Shown here in pieces: positions 28,342-36,234 of a stretch of 64,000 nucleotides of DNA. Numbering within the stretch: position 1 is the stretch's first letter; every line of letters begins with the position of its first letter. The translations under genes were made by a program, and so were the position numbers. Location of the stretch: contig JAQWNF010000003.1 of NCBI GenBank assembly GCA_029246415.1, positions 1 through 64,000 of the forward strand, read 5' to 3'. Source of the DNA: Glaciecola sp. (GTDB lineage Bacteria; Pseudomonadota; Gammaproteobacteria; Enterobacterales; Alteromonadaceae). The notes beneath the pieces were generated by a model, which did not search any database, had not been told where the DNA came from, and was given only the letters and a program-made list of their open reading frames with translations.

Positions 28342-29420
28342 GTCAAATAATCAAGTTCGGTCCCAACCGTGTGTGGCGCACCTATCAAGGTGGTAAGCAG
28401 TTAGACATTATTGAAGGCAAAGAAGATCCGCAAGACTCTAGCTTTCCAGAAGATTGGATTGGCTCAACGGTTGCGGCTAAAAATATAGGCCGAGAGCACA
28501 TTTCAGAAGGGTTAGCATTGGTCACCGATACGAGTGGGCAAACCGTTCCTTTTAGAGATGTATTACAACAAAATCAATCTTATTACTTAGGTGAAACCGA
28601 TGCTGGTCCAAGTGGTATGGATGATATTCCGTTAGTGAAATATCTCGATAGTGCAACGCGATTACATTTTCAAGCACATCCAACACGTGAGTTTGCACAA
28701 GCACGTTTGGATTCACCACGTGGTAAGACTGAAGCATATGTGATTTTAGAAATTCGTGACGATGTAACCGAGCCCTATATTTATGCAGGTTTTCAGCGTT
28801 CACCTAGTCGTGCGGATTTAAAGGAATGGATCGAAACGCAAAACATCGATGCGATTGAACAGTGCTTTGATAAAATTCCGGTCAAACCTGGCGATGTGTT
28901 CTTACTTCCCGGTGGACGTCCTCATGCATTAGGTGAGGGGATTTTAATGCTAGAAATCATGGAGCCATCTGATCTAGCGGTACGATTTGAATTTGAACGT
29001 TGTGGTTACGTGATCCCTGAGAAAGCCCGTTTTATGGATCGCGGCATTGAAACCGCATTAGATGTGTTTAATTTTGACCCTGTCCCACCGACTCAGATTG
29101 ATTCTGAATTTCGCTGTATACCTACTATTATAAATCAGGATAGTAGCGCGAACACATTAGAGCAACTTATCGGTCCTGATAAAACCTCGTGTTTTACGGT
29201 TAAGCGTGCAAACGTTCAAGGTGAGTATATACGTTGTGAGGACGAGTTTTTCTACGGTGTTGTTACGGCCGGATCAGGCAAGATGCAAATTGGCGATGAA
29301 ACTATTGTGTTGCAACAATGGGAGAGATTTTTCTGTCCTGCAGGGGTAACCGATTTTACCTATGAATCGACTTCGGGAATGACAATCTTAGAATGTTATC
29401 CAGGTAGTGAATTAAAATAA
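28338..29420 (+). CDS. Class I phosphomannose-isomerase-like protein; candidate uronate isomerase
   Basis: 360 residues with the type I mannose-6-phosphate isomerase fold. Zinc-site residues are in place: Gln112 and His114 in LHFQAHP, Glu132 in GKTEAYVILE, and His196 in LLPGGRPHALGEGILMLEI. The C-terminal cupin half ends with SSGMTILECYPG-like sequence. It overlaps uxuA by four bases and precedes uxuB, so it should act in the same pathway. True ManA would make fructose 6-phosphate. Because no UxaC is present, I infer it may interconvert D-mannuronate (or glucuronate) and D-fructuronate. Mannose isomerisation remains the conservative reading. Confidence 0.8.
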   Translation: MSQIIKFGPNRVWRTYQGGKQLDIIEGKEDPQDSSFPEDWIGSTVAAKNIGREHISEGLALVTDTSGQTVPFRDVLQQNQSYYLGETDAGPSGMDDIPLVKYLDSATRLHFQAHPTREFAQARLDSPRGKTEAYVILEIRDDVTEPYIYAGFQRSPSRADLKEWIETQNIDAIEQCFDKIPVKPGDVFLLPGGRPHALGEGILMLEIMEPSDLAVRFEFERCGYVIPEKARFMDRGIETALDVFNFDPVPPTQIDSEFRCIPTIINQDSSANTLEQLIGPDKTSCFTVKRANVQGEYIRCEDEFFYGVVTAGSGKMQIGDETIVLQQWERFFCPAGVTDFTYESTSGMTILECYPGSELK

Positions 29421-29465
29421 GCACTATTGACCAGTACTACTGACCAGCACTAGGGGAATAACAAC

Positions 29466-30941
29466 ATGCAACGTCTTAATCAGGCTAGTTTAGCAACACT
29501 TCCGGCGAATATTACAGCGCCTAAATATGCCCCGGTCACGGTTTCATCGGGAATATTACACTTTGGCGTAGGTAACTTTCACCGTGCTCATCAAGCCATG
29601 TACTGTGATGAGCTGCTAAATAAAGGTGAATTAAAGTGGGGCATTACAGGTGTGTCTCTGCGTTCGCCGGATATGCGTGATCATTTGGCAGCGCAAGATT
29701 ATTTGTACACACAAGCGACTTTAGGTGAGCAAACTCAGTATAAAGTCGTTGGCGCGTTGCAACATATATTAGTGGCACCAGAAGATCCGCAAGCGGTGCT
29801 CAGTGAGGTCGCAAACAGTAATATTCAATTAATCACAATGACGATTACCGAAAAAGGCTATGATTTGGCTAATGGCGAACTCAATGGGACAGCATCAGGG
29901 GTCGCGCATGATCTTCTGGATTTGAGCCAACCCAAAACGATTTATGGATATATAGCCGCGGGACTTATTCAACGTTGTACAAAACAAGGCTCGAAATTAA
30001 CCGTATTGTGCTGTGACAATATGCATGCCGGTGGTGAGGTTGTAAAAGCTGGCGTGATGGTACTGTTAAATCAACATAGTCCTGAAACCATCGCTTGGGT
30101 TGATGAGAATGTTGCCTTTGCGTCTTCTATGGTTGACCGCGTAACACCTGCCACCAGTGAGCAGCTCAAGCACGATGTTACGCAAGCATTAGGCTTTGTC
30201 GATGCGGCTCCTGTGGCTGCTGAGCCATTTACACAATGGATTATTGAAGATAATTTTGCCGGTGAGCGTCCGCCCTTTGATCGTGTAGGTGCATTATTCG
30301 TTGATGATATTACTCCGTTTGAAAAAGTGAAATTGCGTTTTTTAAATGCAAGTCATTCTATGCTAGCGGCAATGGGGTATTTAGCGGGTGATCAATTTAT
30401 TCATGAAGCTTTACGCCGTAGTGTACTAGCGCAATTTGCTGAGCAAGCCTTAAAACTCAATATATTACCTGTAACTCATGTGCCACAAGGTATGTCAGGG
30501 GTTACTTATATAGATGAAGTGTTAGCGCGTTTTCGCAATCACCATTTACCGTATGCGGTATTGCAAGTGGGTACCGATAGTTCACAAAAAATTCAACAAC
30601 GTTGGTTTCCTGCTACTGATGATGCATTGCGTGTTGGAAGAGCGAGTGCTTATTTGGCGTTTGCCGTGGCTGCGTGGGCGAGTTTTATACGTAAAGCCCT
30701 CGAAAATAATGACCTCAATGATCCATTGTCTGAAGCATTGGCTCAATCTAGTGAAATAACCAATACAGATACTACGGATTTTGCAACACGCATGCACGGT
30801 TACTTACGTCTAGCGGGTGCTGAAAGTTTTGATTTTTATAGCAATCGAGCGTTCATGGATCGGGTGACTCAATGTCATATCAGTATAGAAGGTTTAGGTG
30901 TTGAACAAGCGCTTAGCGTTGATTTAGCCCTTAGCAAATAA
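29466..30941 (+). CDS. uxuB: D-fructuronate reductase / mannitol dehydrogenase family
   Basis: 491 residues, matching UxuB and long-chain polyol dehydrogenases. It reduces D-fructuronate to D-mannonate with NADH. Seen: the nucleotide-binding loop ILHFGVGNFHRAHQA near 31-45, DNMHAGGEVVKAGV near 180, the VDRVTPAT segment, EDNFAGERPPFDRVGALFV, and the catalytic-lysine region FEKVKLRFLNASHSMLAAMGYLAG. It lies 45 bases after the isomerase-like gene. The operon context with uxuA favours fructuronate over mannitol as substrate. Confidence 0.92.
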   Translation: MQRLNQASLATLPANITAPKYAPVTVSSGILHFGVGNFHRAHQAMYCDELLNKGELKWGITGVSLRSPDMRDHLAAQDYLYTQATLGEQTQYKVVGALQHILVAPEDPQAVLSEVANSNIQLITMTITEKGYDLANGELNGTASGVAHDLLDLSQPKTIYGYIAAGLIQRCTKQGSKLTVLCCDNMHAGGEVVKAGVMVLLNQHSPETIAWVDENVAFASSMVDRVTPATSEQLKHDVTQALGFVDAAPVAAEPFTQWIIEDNFAGERPPFDRVGALFVDDITPFEKVKLRFLNASHSMLAAMGYLAGDQFIHEALRRSVLAQFAEQALKLNILPVTHVPQGMSGVTYIDEVLARFRNHHLPYAVLQVGTDSSQKIQQRWFPATDDALRVGRASAYLAFAVAAWASFIRKALENNDLNDPLSEALAQSSEITNTDTTDFATRMHGYLRLAGAESFDFYSNRAFMDRVTQCHISIEGLGVEQALSVDLALSK

Positions 30942-30972
30942 CAATAAAAAATAACTTTTGAGGTCGTCTAAC

Positions 30973-32250
30973 ATGGAACAAGTAGCAGCATCATCATTGA
31001 AACAAACATTTGCCAAATGGTTAGCGTTATTTTTGCCAGGTATTTTTTTACTTGGTTTTAATATTGGTACCGGCAGTGTCACTGCGATGGCTAAAGCAGG
31101 TGCAGATTACGGTATGACGTTGTTATGGACGATTGTCGCCTCGTGCTTATGTACTTTTTTCATGATCAACCTGTATGGGCGTTATACGTTAGTGACGGGG
31201 GAAACCGCACTACAAGCATTCCGCAAGCATATTCATCCAAGCGTCGGCATCTTTTTCTTAATTGCGTTAACGACTGGCGTGTGCGGCAGTGTGATGGGTG
31301 TAATGGGAATAGTCGCTGATATTTGTTATGAGTGGTCAAAATCGGCTGTAGAAGGGGGCATTGCGCCGATTTATTTTGCGGCGTTTTTTGTTGCTTTGGT
31401 GTATTACATTTTTTGGAATGGTAAAACAGAGTTTTTTGAACGCAGTTTAGCGGTGGTTGTTGCGATCATGTCTGCATGTTTCTTGGTGAATTTTTTCATT
31501 ATGATGCCGCCGCCTGTGGAAATAATCAAAGGTCTTGTTCCAAGTATCCCTGAAGTTTCTACCAGCACAGGTAAAGGGCCGTTTTTAGTTATTGCGTCAA
31601 TGATCGGTACGACGGTGTTTTCTGGATTATTCATTATCCGTACAACATTGGTAAAAGAAGCCGGTTGGACGTTAGCGGATTATGCTAAGCAACGCAATGA
31701 TGCGATATTTTCGGTGTGTTTGATGTTTATCATCAGCGCGTCGATCATGGCTGCTGCTGCCGGAACCTTACATGTTGAAGGGATTAGTTTGACCAATGCG
31801 TCACAGATGATTGGGATTTTAGAGCCGTTAGCGGGCTCATTGGCGACGGCTATTTTCGCTTTTGGTTTGGTTGCTGCAGGGGTGTCTTCACAGTTTCCAA
31901 ACGTACTGATGCTGCCTTGGTTATTGTGTGATTATAATGACACACAACGTGATATGACCTTAACTAAATACCGTATTATTGTGTTTTTAATCTCCTTGTT
32001 GGGGCTAGTTGTACCTATATTTGATGCACGTCCAGTACTGGTCATGATTATCTCGCAAGCATTCAATGCGGTGATTTTACCGATTACCGTCGCCTGTATT
32101 TTTTATCTAGGTAATCGCAAAGACTTGATGAAGTCTCATACAAACACATGGGTCGCTAATAGCATTTTAGCTGCTATCTTAGTGTTCTCGATCTTTACTT
32201 CTTTCATCGGTGTGAAGGGCGTGTGGCAGTTGATAACAGCGACTTTATAA
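30973..32250 (+). CDS. Nramp-superfamily transporter lacking the metal-binding motifs
   Basis: 425 residues from the ATG at 30973 (GAGG nine bases upstream; the track's TTG adds five residues). About eleven membrane segments give the LeuT-like Nramp fold. In true Nramp metal carriers TM1 has DPGN and TM6 has MPH; here the aligned positions read GTGS (32-35, in NIGTGSVTAMAKAGADYG) and FSG (216-218, in GTTVFSGLFIIRTTLVKE). All side-chain metal ligands are therefore missing. Placement 31 bases after uxuB suggests an uptake carrier for a uronate or aldonate rather than Mn2+. That role is inferred. Confidence 0.82.
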   Translation: MEQVAASSLKQTFAKWLALFLPGIFLLGFNIGTGSVTAMAKAGADYGMTLLWTIVASCLCTFFMINLYGRYTLVTGETALQAFRKHIHPSVGIFFLIALTTGVCGSVMGVMGIVADICYEWSKSAVEGGIAPIYFAAFFVALVYYIFWNGKTEFFERSLAVVVAIMSACFLVNFFIMMPPPVEIIKGLVPSIPEVSTSTGKGPFLVIASMIGTTVFSGLFIIRTTLVKEAGWTLADYAKQRNDAIFSVCLMFIISASIMAAAAGTLHVEGISLTNASQMIGILEPLAGSLATAIFAFGLVAAGVSSQFPNVLMLPWLLCDYNDTQRDMTLTKYRIIVFLISLLGLVVPIFDARPVLVMIISQAFNAVILPITVACIFYLGNRKDLMKSHTNTWVANSILAAILVFSIFTSFIGVKGVWQLITATL

Positions 32251-32264
32251 GTCCGATATAAATA

Positions 32265-32284
32265 GGTTTACCTTTTGGTAAACC
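32265..32284. promoter_or_regulatory. Perfect short hairpin after the carrier gene
   Basis: GGTTTACC, loop TTTT, GGTAAACC, starting 14 bases after the stop codon. There is no U-run directly after it, so it may stabilise the mRNA 3' end or be an operator (TTGGTAAACC resembles the TTGGT/ACCAA sites) rather than a terminator. Confidence 0.5.
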
Positions 32285-32300
32285 ATTTATCAAAAATAGC

Positions 32301-32318
32301 CAACCAAATTGGTTGACA
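32301..32318 (+). promoter_or_regulatory. Operator-like palindrome overlapping a consensus -35
   Basis: CAACCAAATTGGTTG (32301-32315) is a 15-bp odd-centred palindrome of the TTGGT/ACCAA type. It overlaps TTGACA (32313-32318), which is followed after 17 bases by TTTAAT (32336-32341). The combination looks like a regulated promoter placed between the end of the operon and its terminator. Confidence 0.5.
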
Positions 32319-32347
32319 ACGGTTGGGTTAATTGTTTTAATAATGTT

Positions 32348-32440
32348 AAATAAATTGTATAGTTTGTGTTTGTGCTTAACGTTTATTTAATTATTATGTT
32401 TTCATAGTGTCTTGGCTCCTTTTTTAAGGAGCTTTTTTTT
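32348..32440 (+). ncRNA. Candidate small RNA downstream of the uxu operon
   Basis: If the TTGACA-17-TTTAAT promoter fires, transcription would start near 32348 and end at the strong terminator at 32415-32440, giving an RNA of about 90 bases. The interval has no ORF of note and is AU-rich before the terminator stem. No known sRNA family is recognised. It may equally be just the 3' UTR of the operon. Confidence 0.3.
32415..32440 (+). terminator. Terminator of the uxu operon
   Basis: GCTCCTT pairs with AAGGAGC around a four-base T loop and is followed by eight Ts. It also ends six bases short of the stop of the converging lipoprotein gene. Confidence 0.9.
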
Positions 32441-32445
32441 GTCTG

Positions 32446-33294
32446 TTATTTTGTGATCGCATTGACTGTTTTTGTAATATCGATGTGCTGAGTTGATTCG
32501 ATAAACCCAATTGAAAAACGCTGAGGGGTATTGAGGTATTTGTTCTTTTCACTGCGTCCAAAACCTAGGACCGTCATGTAGGGGCGGCTAACATAATTAT
32601 CTGGATGTTGGTCATCTTCATGGTGCAATACATAGAGCATACGCGAACTGTTTGTATCGCCAAAGGCAAACCATTCTGGTGCAGGTAAATCGCCTAAAAA
32701 GGATTCATTAATTGGGTGTGACTTTGAATCGATGGATGCATACCAGAAATCACTTTCATCCATATTACCATTGGGCACGCCTTCAAATTGCACCCAGTAG
32801 TTATATCCAGCACTGACTTGGGTCATAGTAAAATCGAGTCTATCGCGATAAAAGTCATATTGACCGATCCACTTACCATTTGCTGAAGTAACATCAATTC
32901 GAATATGTTGCGGGGTATCAATGACAATATTTGTAGCAGCTAGGTCGGTTTTGGCATTCATTGCATGAAAATAATTGCCATCTTGTCTATGAACGGCATT
33001 AGGAAAACCGCGATATTCACCTTTCCAACCTGAGCCGGGGGTATTATTAAAACCTATCCAATCCACGCCATCAGCATCGAGCATACTCGATAAACCGCCA
33101 CCGGTTTTTTCTAAATAAAATGTCGCATTATCTATCTCAACAATAAACGCAGGTAAATTGCCAGCAGACTCATCGAAACCATCTGTTAGTTGTATACTTC
33201 TTTGAGAACTACAAGAGACTAGACCTAAACTTAAGCAAATCGCTGTGGCTAGTGGCGCTAGTCTGTTAAATGAAGGTTTAGGTGTAAATATCAT
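32446..33294 (-). CDS. Lipoprotein of unknown function in the mannonate operon
   Basis: 282 residues. A lipoprotein signal peptide ends at LGLVSCSS (lipidated Cys ~28). The rest is beta-rich, with many aromatic residues (VDWIGFNNTPGSGWKGEYRG, FHAMNAKTDL, NYWVQFEGVPNG, DFWYASIDSK), consistent with a sugar-facing beta-sandwich. I do not recognise a characterised family. It begins three bases after the SSS symporter stop and is the last gene of manD - Gfo/Idh - symporter - lipoprotein. It may bind or act on a carbohydrate in the periplasm or outer membrane; no catalytic motif is visible. Confidence 0.75.
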   Translation of the reverse strand: MIFTPKPSFNRLAPLATAICLSLGLVSCSSQRSIQLTDGFDESAGNLPAFIVEIDNATFYLEKTGGGLSSMLDADGVDWIGFNNTPGSGWKGEYRGFPNAVHRQDGNYFHAMNAKTDLAATNIVIDTPQHIRIDVTSANGKWIGQYDFYRDRLDFTMTQVSAGYNYWVQFEGVPNGNMDESDFWYASIDSKSHPINESFLGDLPAPEWFAFGDTNSSRMLYVLHHEDDQHPDNYVSRPYMTVLGFGRSEKNKYLNTPQRFSIGFIESTQHIDITKTVNAITK

Positions 33295-33297
33295 GAT

Positions 33298-35049
33298 TTA
33301 TATAGTCCTTTGGCGAGCACTGCGCTTTAATAATAAACCTATAGTGAGGATAGTCATAGCACAGCCAACAAATACGAGCCTGCCCCATAATGGATTTGGG
33401 ATCAAACACATCAATAATACACCGACGCCCATTATCAGCACCATAGCGCCGAGCTTATCCCGCTGATGACGGTCATAATCGCCTTGTTCAGCATCGGCTA
33501 TAAACGGTGTTTCGACATCGTTAAAGAAGGCTTCACGTTCTACTCGATATTCATCTGTGGCTTCGTTATAAAACAATGTTGTCGAACAGAAAAATCCTGC
33601 TGTAATGACTAAATGCGCTGCAATAGTGATCATTAAGTTGAGATCGATATATTCACGGCGGGTTAATGCTTGATCCAATCCGATGATGTCGGCAAAGACA
33701 TTTGGCGTAAATACATTCATCACAAACCAAGACACAAACAACCCTAATGCAACTGTTACCCATGGTGCCCATTTAGGAGTTTTTTGGATAAACAAGCCAA
33801 AGATCAATGGAATTAAAAGTGGTACTTGGATCATTGTTGACACGCTCATCATCAATTCAAACAAGCTTAACTGTGTGAGTGACTTAAAGAACAACGCCAC
33901 GACGATGACCAAAATACCACTGATAAAACTAATTAAGCGACTGACCTTAAGTAAATGCTTATCATCCACGTATTGTTTGCGTTGGCTTAACCAAGGCTGA
34001 TAGATACTGCGGACAAAAATACCTGCATTTTTGTTGAGTGCCGAATCCATTGAAGACATAGAGGCGGCAAATAAGCCAGCGAGTAATAAGCCTACAGTAC
34101 CTATTGGCATTGCGTTTCGGGTAAATACCAAATACACGGCATCAGCAGCTTTGTTGCCTAACTCTGGATAAGCTGCTGCTGCATCTGGATATAAAATGGC
34201 TGCCGCCCAAGGCGGGATAAACCAAATAATACTGCCTGCCGCCATTAATATCATAGCTAGTAGTGCAGCTTTGCGGGCATTGTCAGAATCTTTGGCATTT
34301 AAAAATCGGAATGAATCATGGATGTTCATGATTGTTATCAGTTGTTTAGCTAAAAAAAACACAAATGTACCAACTAATAATACACCATAGTTCATATCTG
34401 GACCCATCATAAAATCAGAAGGGAACTGAGTGACTAGGGCGACGGGGCCGCCAACTTTTATTAGAGCAACTATGGCACAGGCAATCGAAATGACTGCCAC
34501 AATCAAAGTTTGTACAAAGTCTGATGCGACCACGCCCCATGCACCAGATAACACTGATACGAACAATACCGCGAGACCTGTCGCGATAATTGTGACACTG
34601 ATATCTGCATCGAATACTACGCTGGTAAAGACTCCTAATGCATTAAGCCACACGCCTGCGTTGATAAAACTAAAGACAATTAATGCCCAAGCAAAGAATG
34701 TTTCATTGCTGCGACCAAAGCGGCGTTTAATACCTTCTGTTGGCGTATCGACACGCATTTGCCTAAAACGAGCGGAGAAATATGCCCAGCCACAAAAATA
34801 TGCAAAGGTATTGGCAAAAAAGACTAAACTAATCGAAAAGCCATCAGTGAAAGCTTTACCAGCAGCTCCAGTAAACGTCCAAGCTGAAAATTGTGCCATA
34901 AACGCAGTTGAACCAACCATCCACCACAACATCCGACCGCCGCCACGAAAATAGTCACTGGTCGAGTTTTTCGCCATTTTAGAAAAGGCAAATCCGATTC
35001 CAAGGATCAGTAAAAAGTATCCTACAATGACTATGTATTCATAAAACAT
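33298..35049 (-). CDS. Sodium:solute symporter (SSS family)
   Basis: 583 residues with about 14 membrane segments. The SSS fold is clear: DYFRGGGRMLWWMVGSTAFMAQFSAWTFTG near the N-terminus with the Na+-site serine/threonine region, and LLLAGLFAASMSSMDSALNKNAGIF near 320-345, the family signature. A cytoplasmic loop near 500-525 is acidic. Family members import sugars, sugar acids or amino acids with Na+. Coupling to a mannonate dehydratase (ManD) and oxidoreductase suggests a sugar or aldonate/uronate substrate. It is 11 bases after the Gfo/Idh gene. Confidence 0.92.
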   Translation of the reverse strand: MFYEYIVIVGYFLLILGIGFAFSKMAKNSTSDYFRGGGRMLWWMVGSTAFMAQFSAWTFTGAAGKAFTDGFSISLVFFANTFAYFCGWAYFSARFRQMRVDTPTEGIKRRFGRSNETFFAWALIVFSFINAGVWLNALGVFTSVVFDADISVTIIATGLAVLFVSVLSGAWGVVASDFVQTLIVAVISIACAIVALIKVGGPVALVTQFPSDFMMGPDMNYGVLLVGTFVFFLAKQLITIMNIHDSFRFLNAKDSDNARKAALLAMILMAAGSIIWFIPPWAAAILYPDAAAAYPELGNKAADAVYLVFTRNAMPIGTVGLLLAGLFAASMSSMDSALNKNAGIFVRSIYQPWLSQRKQYVDDKHLLKVSRLISFISGILVIVVALFFKSLTQLSLFELMMSVSTMIQVPLLIPLIFGLFIQKTPKWAPWVTVALGLFVSWFVMNVFTPNVFADIIGLDQALTRREYIDLNLMITIAAHLVITAGFFCSTTLFYNEATDEYRVEREAFFNDVETPFIADAEQGDYDRHQRDKLGAMVLIMGVGVLLMCLIPNPLWGRLVFVGCAMTILTIGLLLKRSARQRTI

Positions 35050-35060
35050 GAAGAACCCTT

Positions 35061-36197
35061 TTATTGCAGATGGCTAACATCAACCCAATTATCATTTTTG
35101 CGGAGCAAGTCTATTAATTGTTGATACTGCGCACCTTCTTTGAAGGTTTGATAAGGTTCGACGGGTTCACCTTGAATATCTTTGACTAATTTATTGATCA
35201 AGTAGCGCCAATTACGTTCTGTATCGCCTTTTACAGTCGGGATCCCTGCTACAATATCATCGGGTAATGCACGCTCAATCCACTCGCCATTTTTATAAGT
35301 GTAAAGCGGACCACTCGCGTAGTGACCTTTAATATAAATTGCTCCTTTACTGCCATAAATCACGACATGGTCTTCGTTGAACCTAGGGTGCAGACCACCG
35401 TGTTTAAATAGCACCGATACAGGTTTAGCCGCAAACGGACTGGCTAATTGTGCTAGTACGGTATACGACCACTCTACATTGGACTCGCCCCATTTTAGTT
35501 CGGGGTCATTGAGATCAGAGGGAATAAAGTCACGACGCGTTTTAAAATTATGCACTCCATCGACAATAGGGGCCTTACCCAGATCATCACGTACTTCGCC
35601 CATAATCGATAGAATTTTTTCGCCAACGATGGAGGTCACAATAGATAATTTATGGGTAAAATTGTTGTTTAAGCGGCCACCGCCATCTTCTTTACGATGT
35701 GACCAACCGAACGGAATATCTCGTTCGAGGTTAAAATGAGAAATGCATTCTACTTCTAACGGCTCACCAATTATCCCTTCACTGACTAAGCGTTTGGCAT
35801 GAATGACATCAGGCATATAGCGAAAACTGGAAGCAAAGGCGGTTTTGACTTGTTTGGCGACGGCTAATTCGTAGAGTGCTTGGGCGCTAGCACCTTCCTC
35901 CGTTAAGGGTTTGTCACTAAATACGTGGCAACCAAATTCAATGGCTTGGCGAATAGGCGTTTCATGTGCGCCGCCTGGAGTGGCGATAGACACCACATCC
36001 GGTTGACAGTCAATTAAGGCTTGTGCCCAATCAGTGCCAGCATAAGGGATCTGCATATCTGCGGCTACTTGTTCCACGACACTTGGCGTGCGGCCAACAA
36101 TACCTACGACTTCGACACCAACATAGCGAAAGGCTTCTGCATGACCTTGTCCAGCAAAGCCGGTACCATGAATTAATACACGTAATTTTTTACTCAT
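35061..36197 (-). CDS. Gfo/Idh/MocA-family oxidoreductase
   Basis: 378 residues. The N-terminal Rossmann domain has GTGFAGQGHAEAFR and SIATPGGAHETPI, and the catalytic lysine lies in FSDKPLTEEG, the DKP form of the family's EKP motif. The C-terminal alpha/beta domain (about 130-340) includes HFNLERDIPFGWSHRKEDGGG. Enzymes of this family oxidise or reduce sugars and derivatives with NAD(P). In this operon it probably prepares an aldose or uronate for ManD; the precise substrate is unknown. It sits 37 bases after manD. Confidence 0.88.
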   Translation of the reverse strand: MSKKLRVLIHGTGFAGQGHAEAFRYVGVEVVGIVGRTPSVVEQVAADMQIPYAGTDWAQALIDCQPDVVSIATPGGAHETPIRQAIEFGCHVFSDKPLTEEGASAQALYELAVAKQVKTAFASSFRYMPDVIHAKRLVSEGIIGEPLEVECISHFNLERDIPFGWSHRKEDGGGRLNNNFTHKLSIVTSIVGEKILSIMGEVRDDLGKAPIVDGVHNFKTRRDFIPSDLNDPELKWGESNVEWSYTVLAQLASPFAAKPVSVLFKHGGLHPRFNEDHVVIYGSKGAIYIKGHYASGPLYTYKNGEWIERALPDDIVAGIPTVKGDTERNWRYLINKLVKDIQGEPVEPYQTFKEGAQYQQLIDLLRKNDNWVDVSHLQ

Positions 36198-36234
36198 AAT
36201 GGTTTTTCCAATATTAATTTAATGACGCTGGTGG

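Noticed and set aside
34430-34954. 174-residue plus-strand ORF
   Set aside because: Antisense to the SSS symporter; Thr/Asn/Lys-rich as expected for the reverse of membrane-protein codons.
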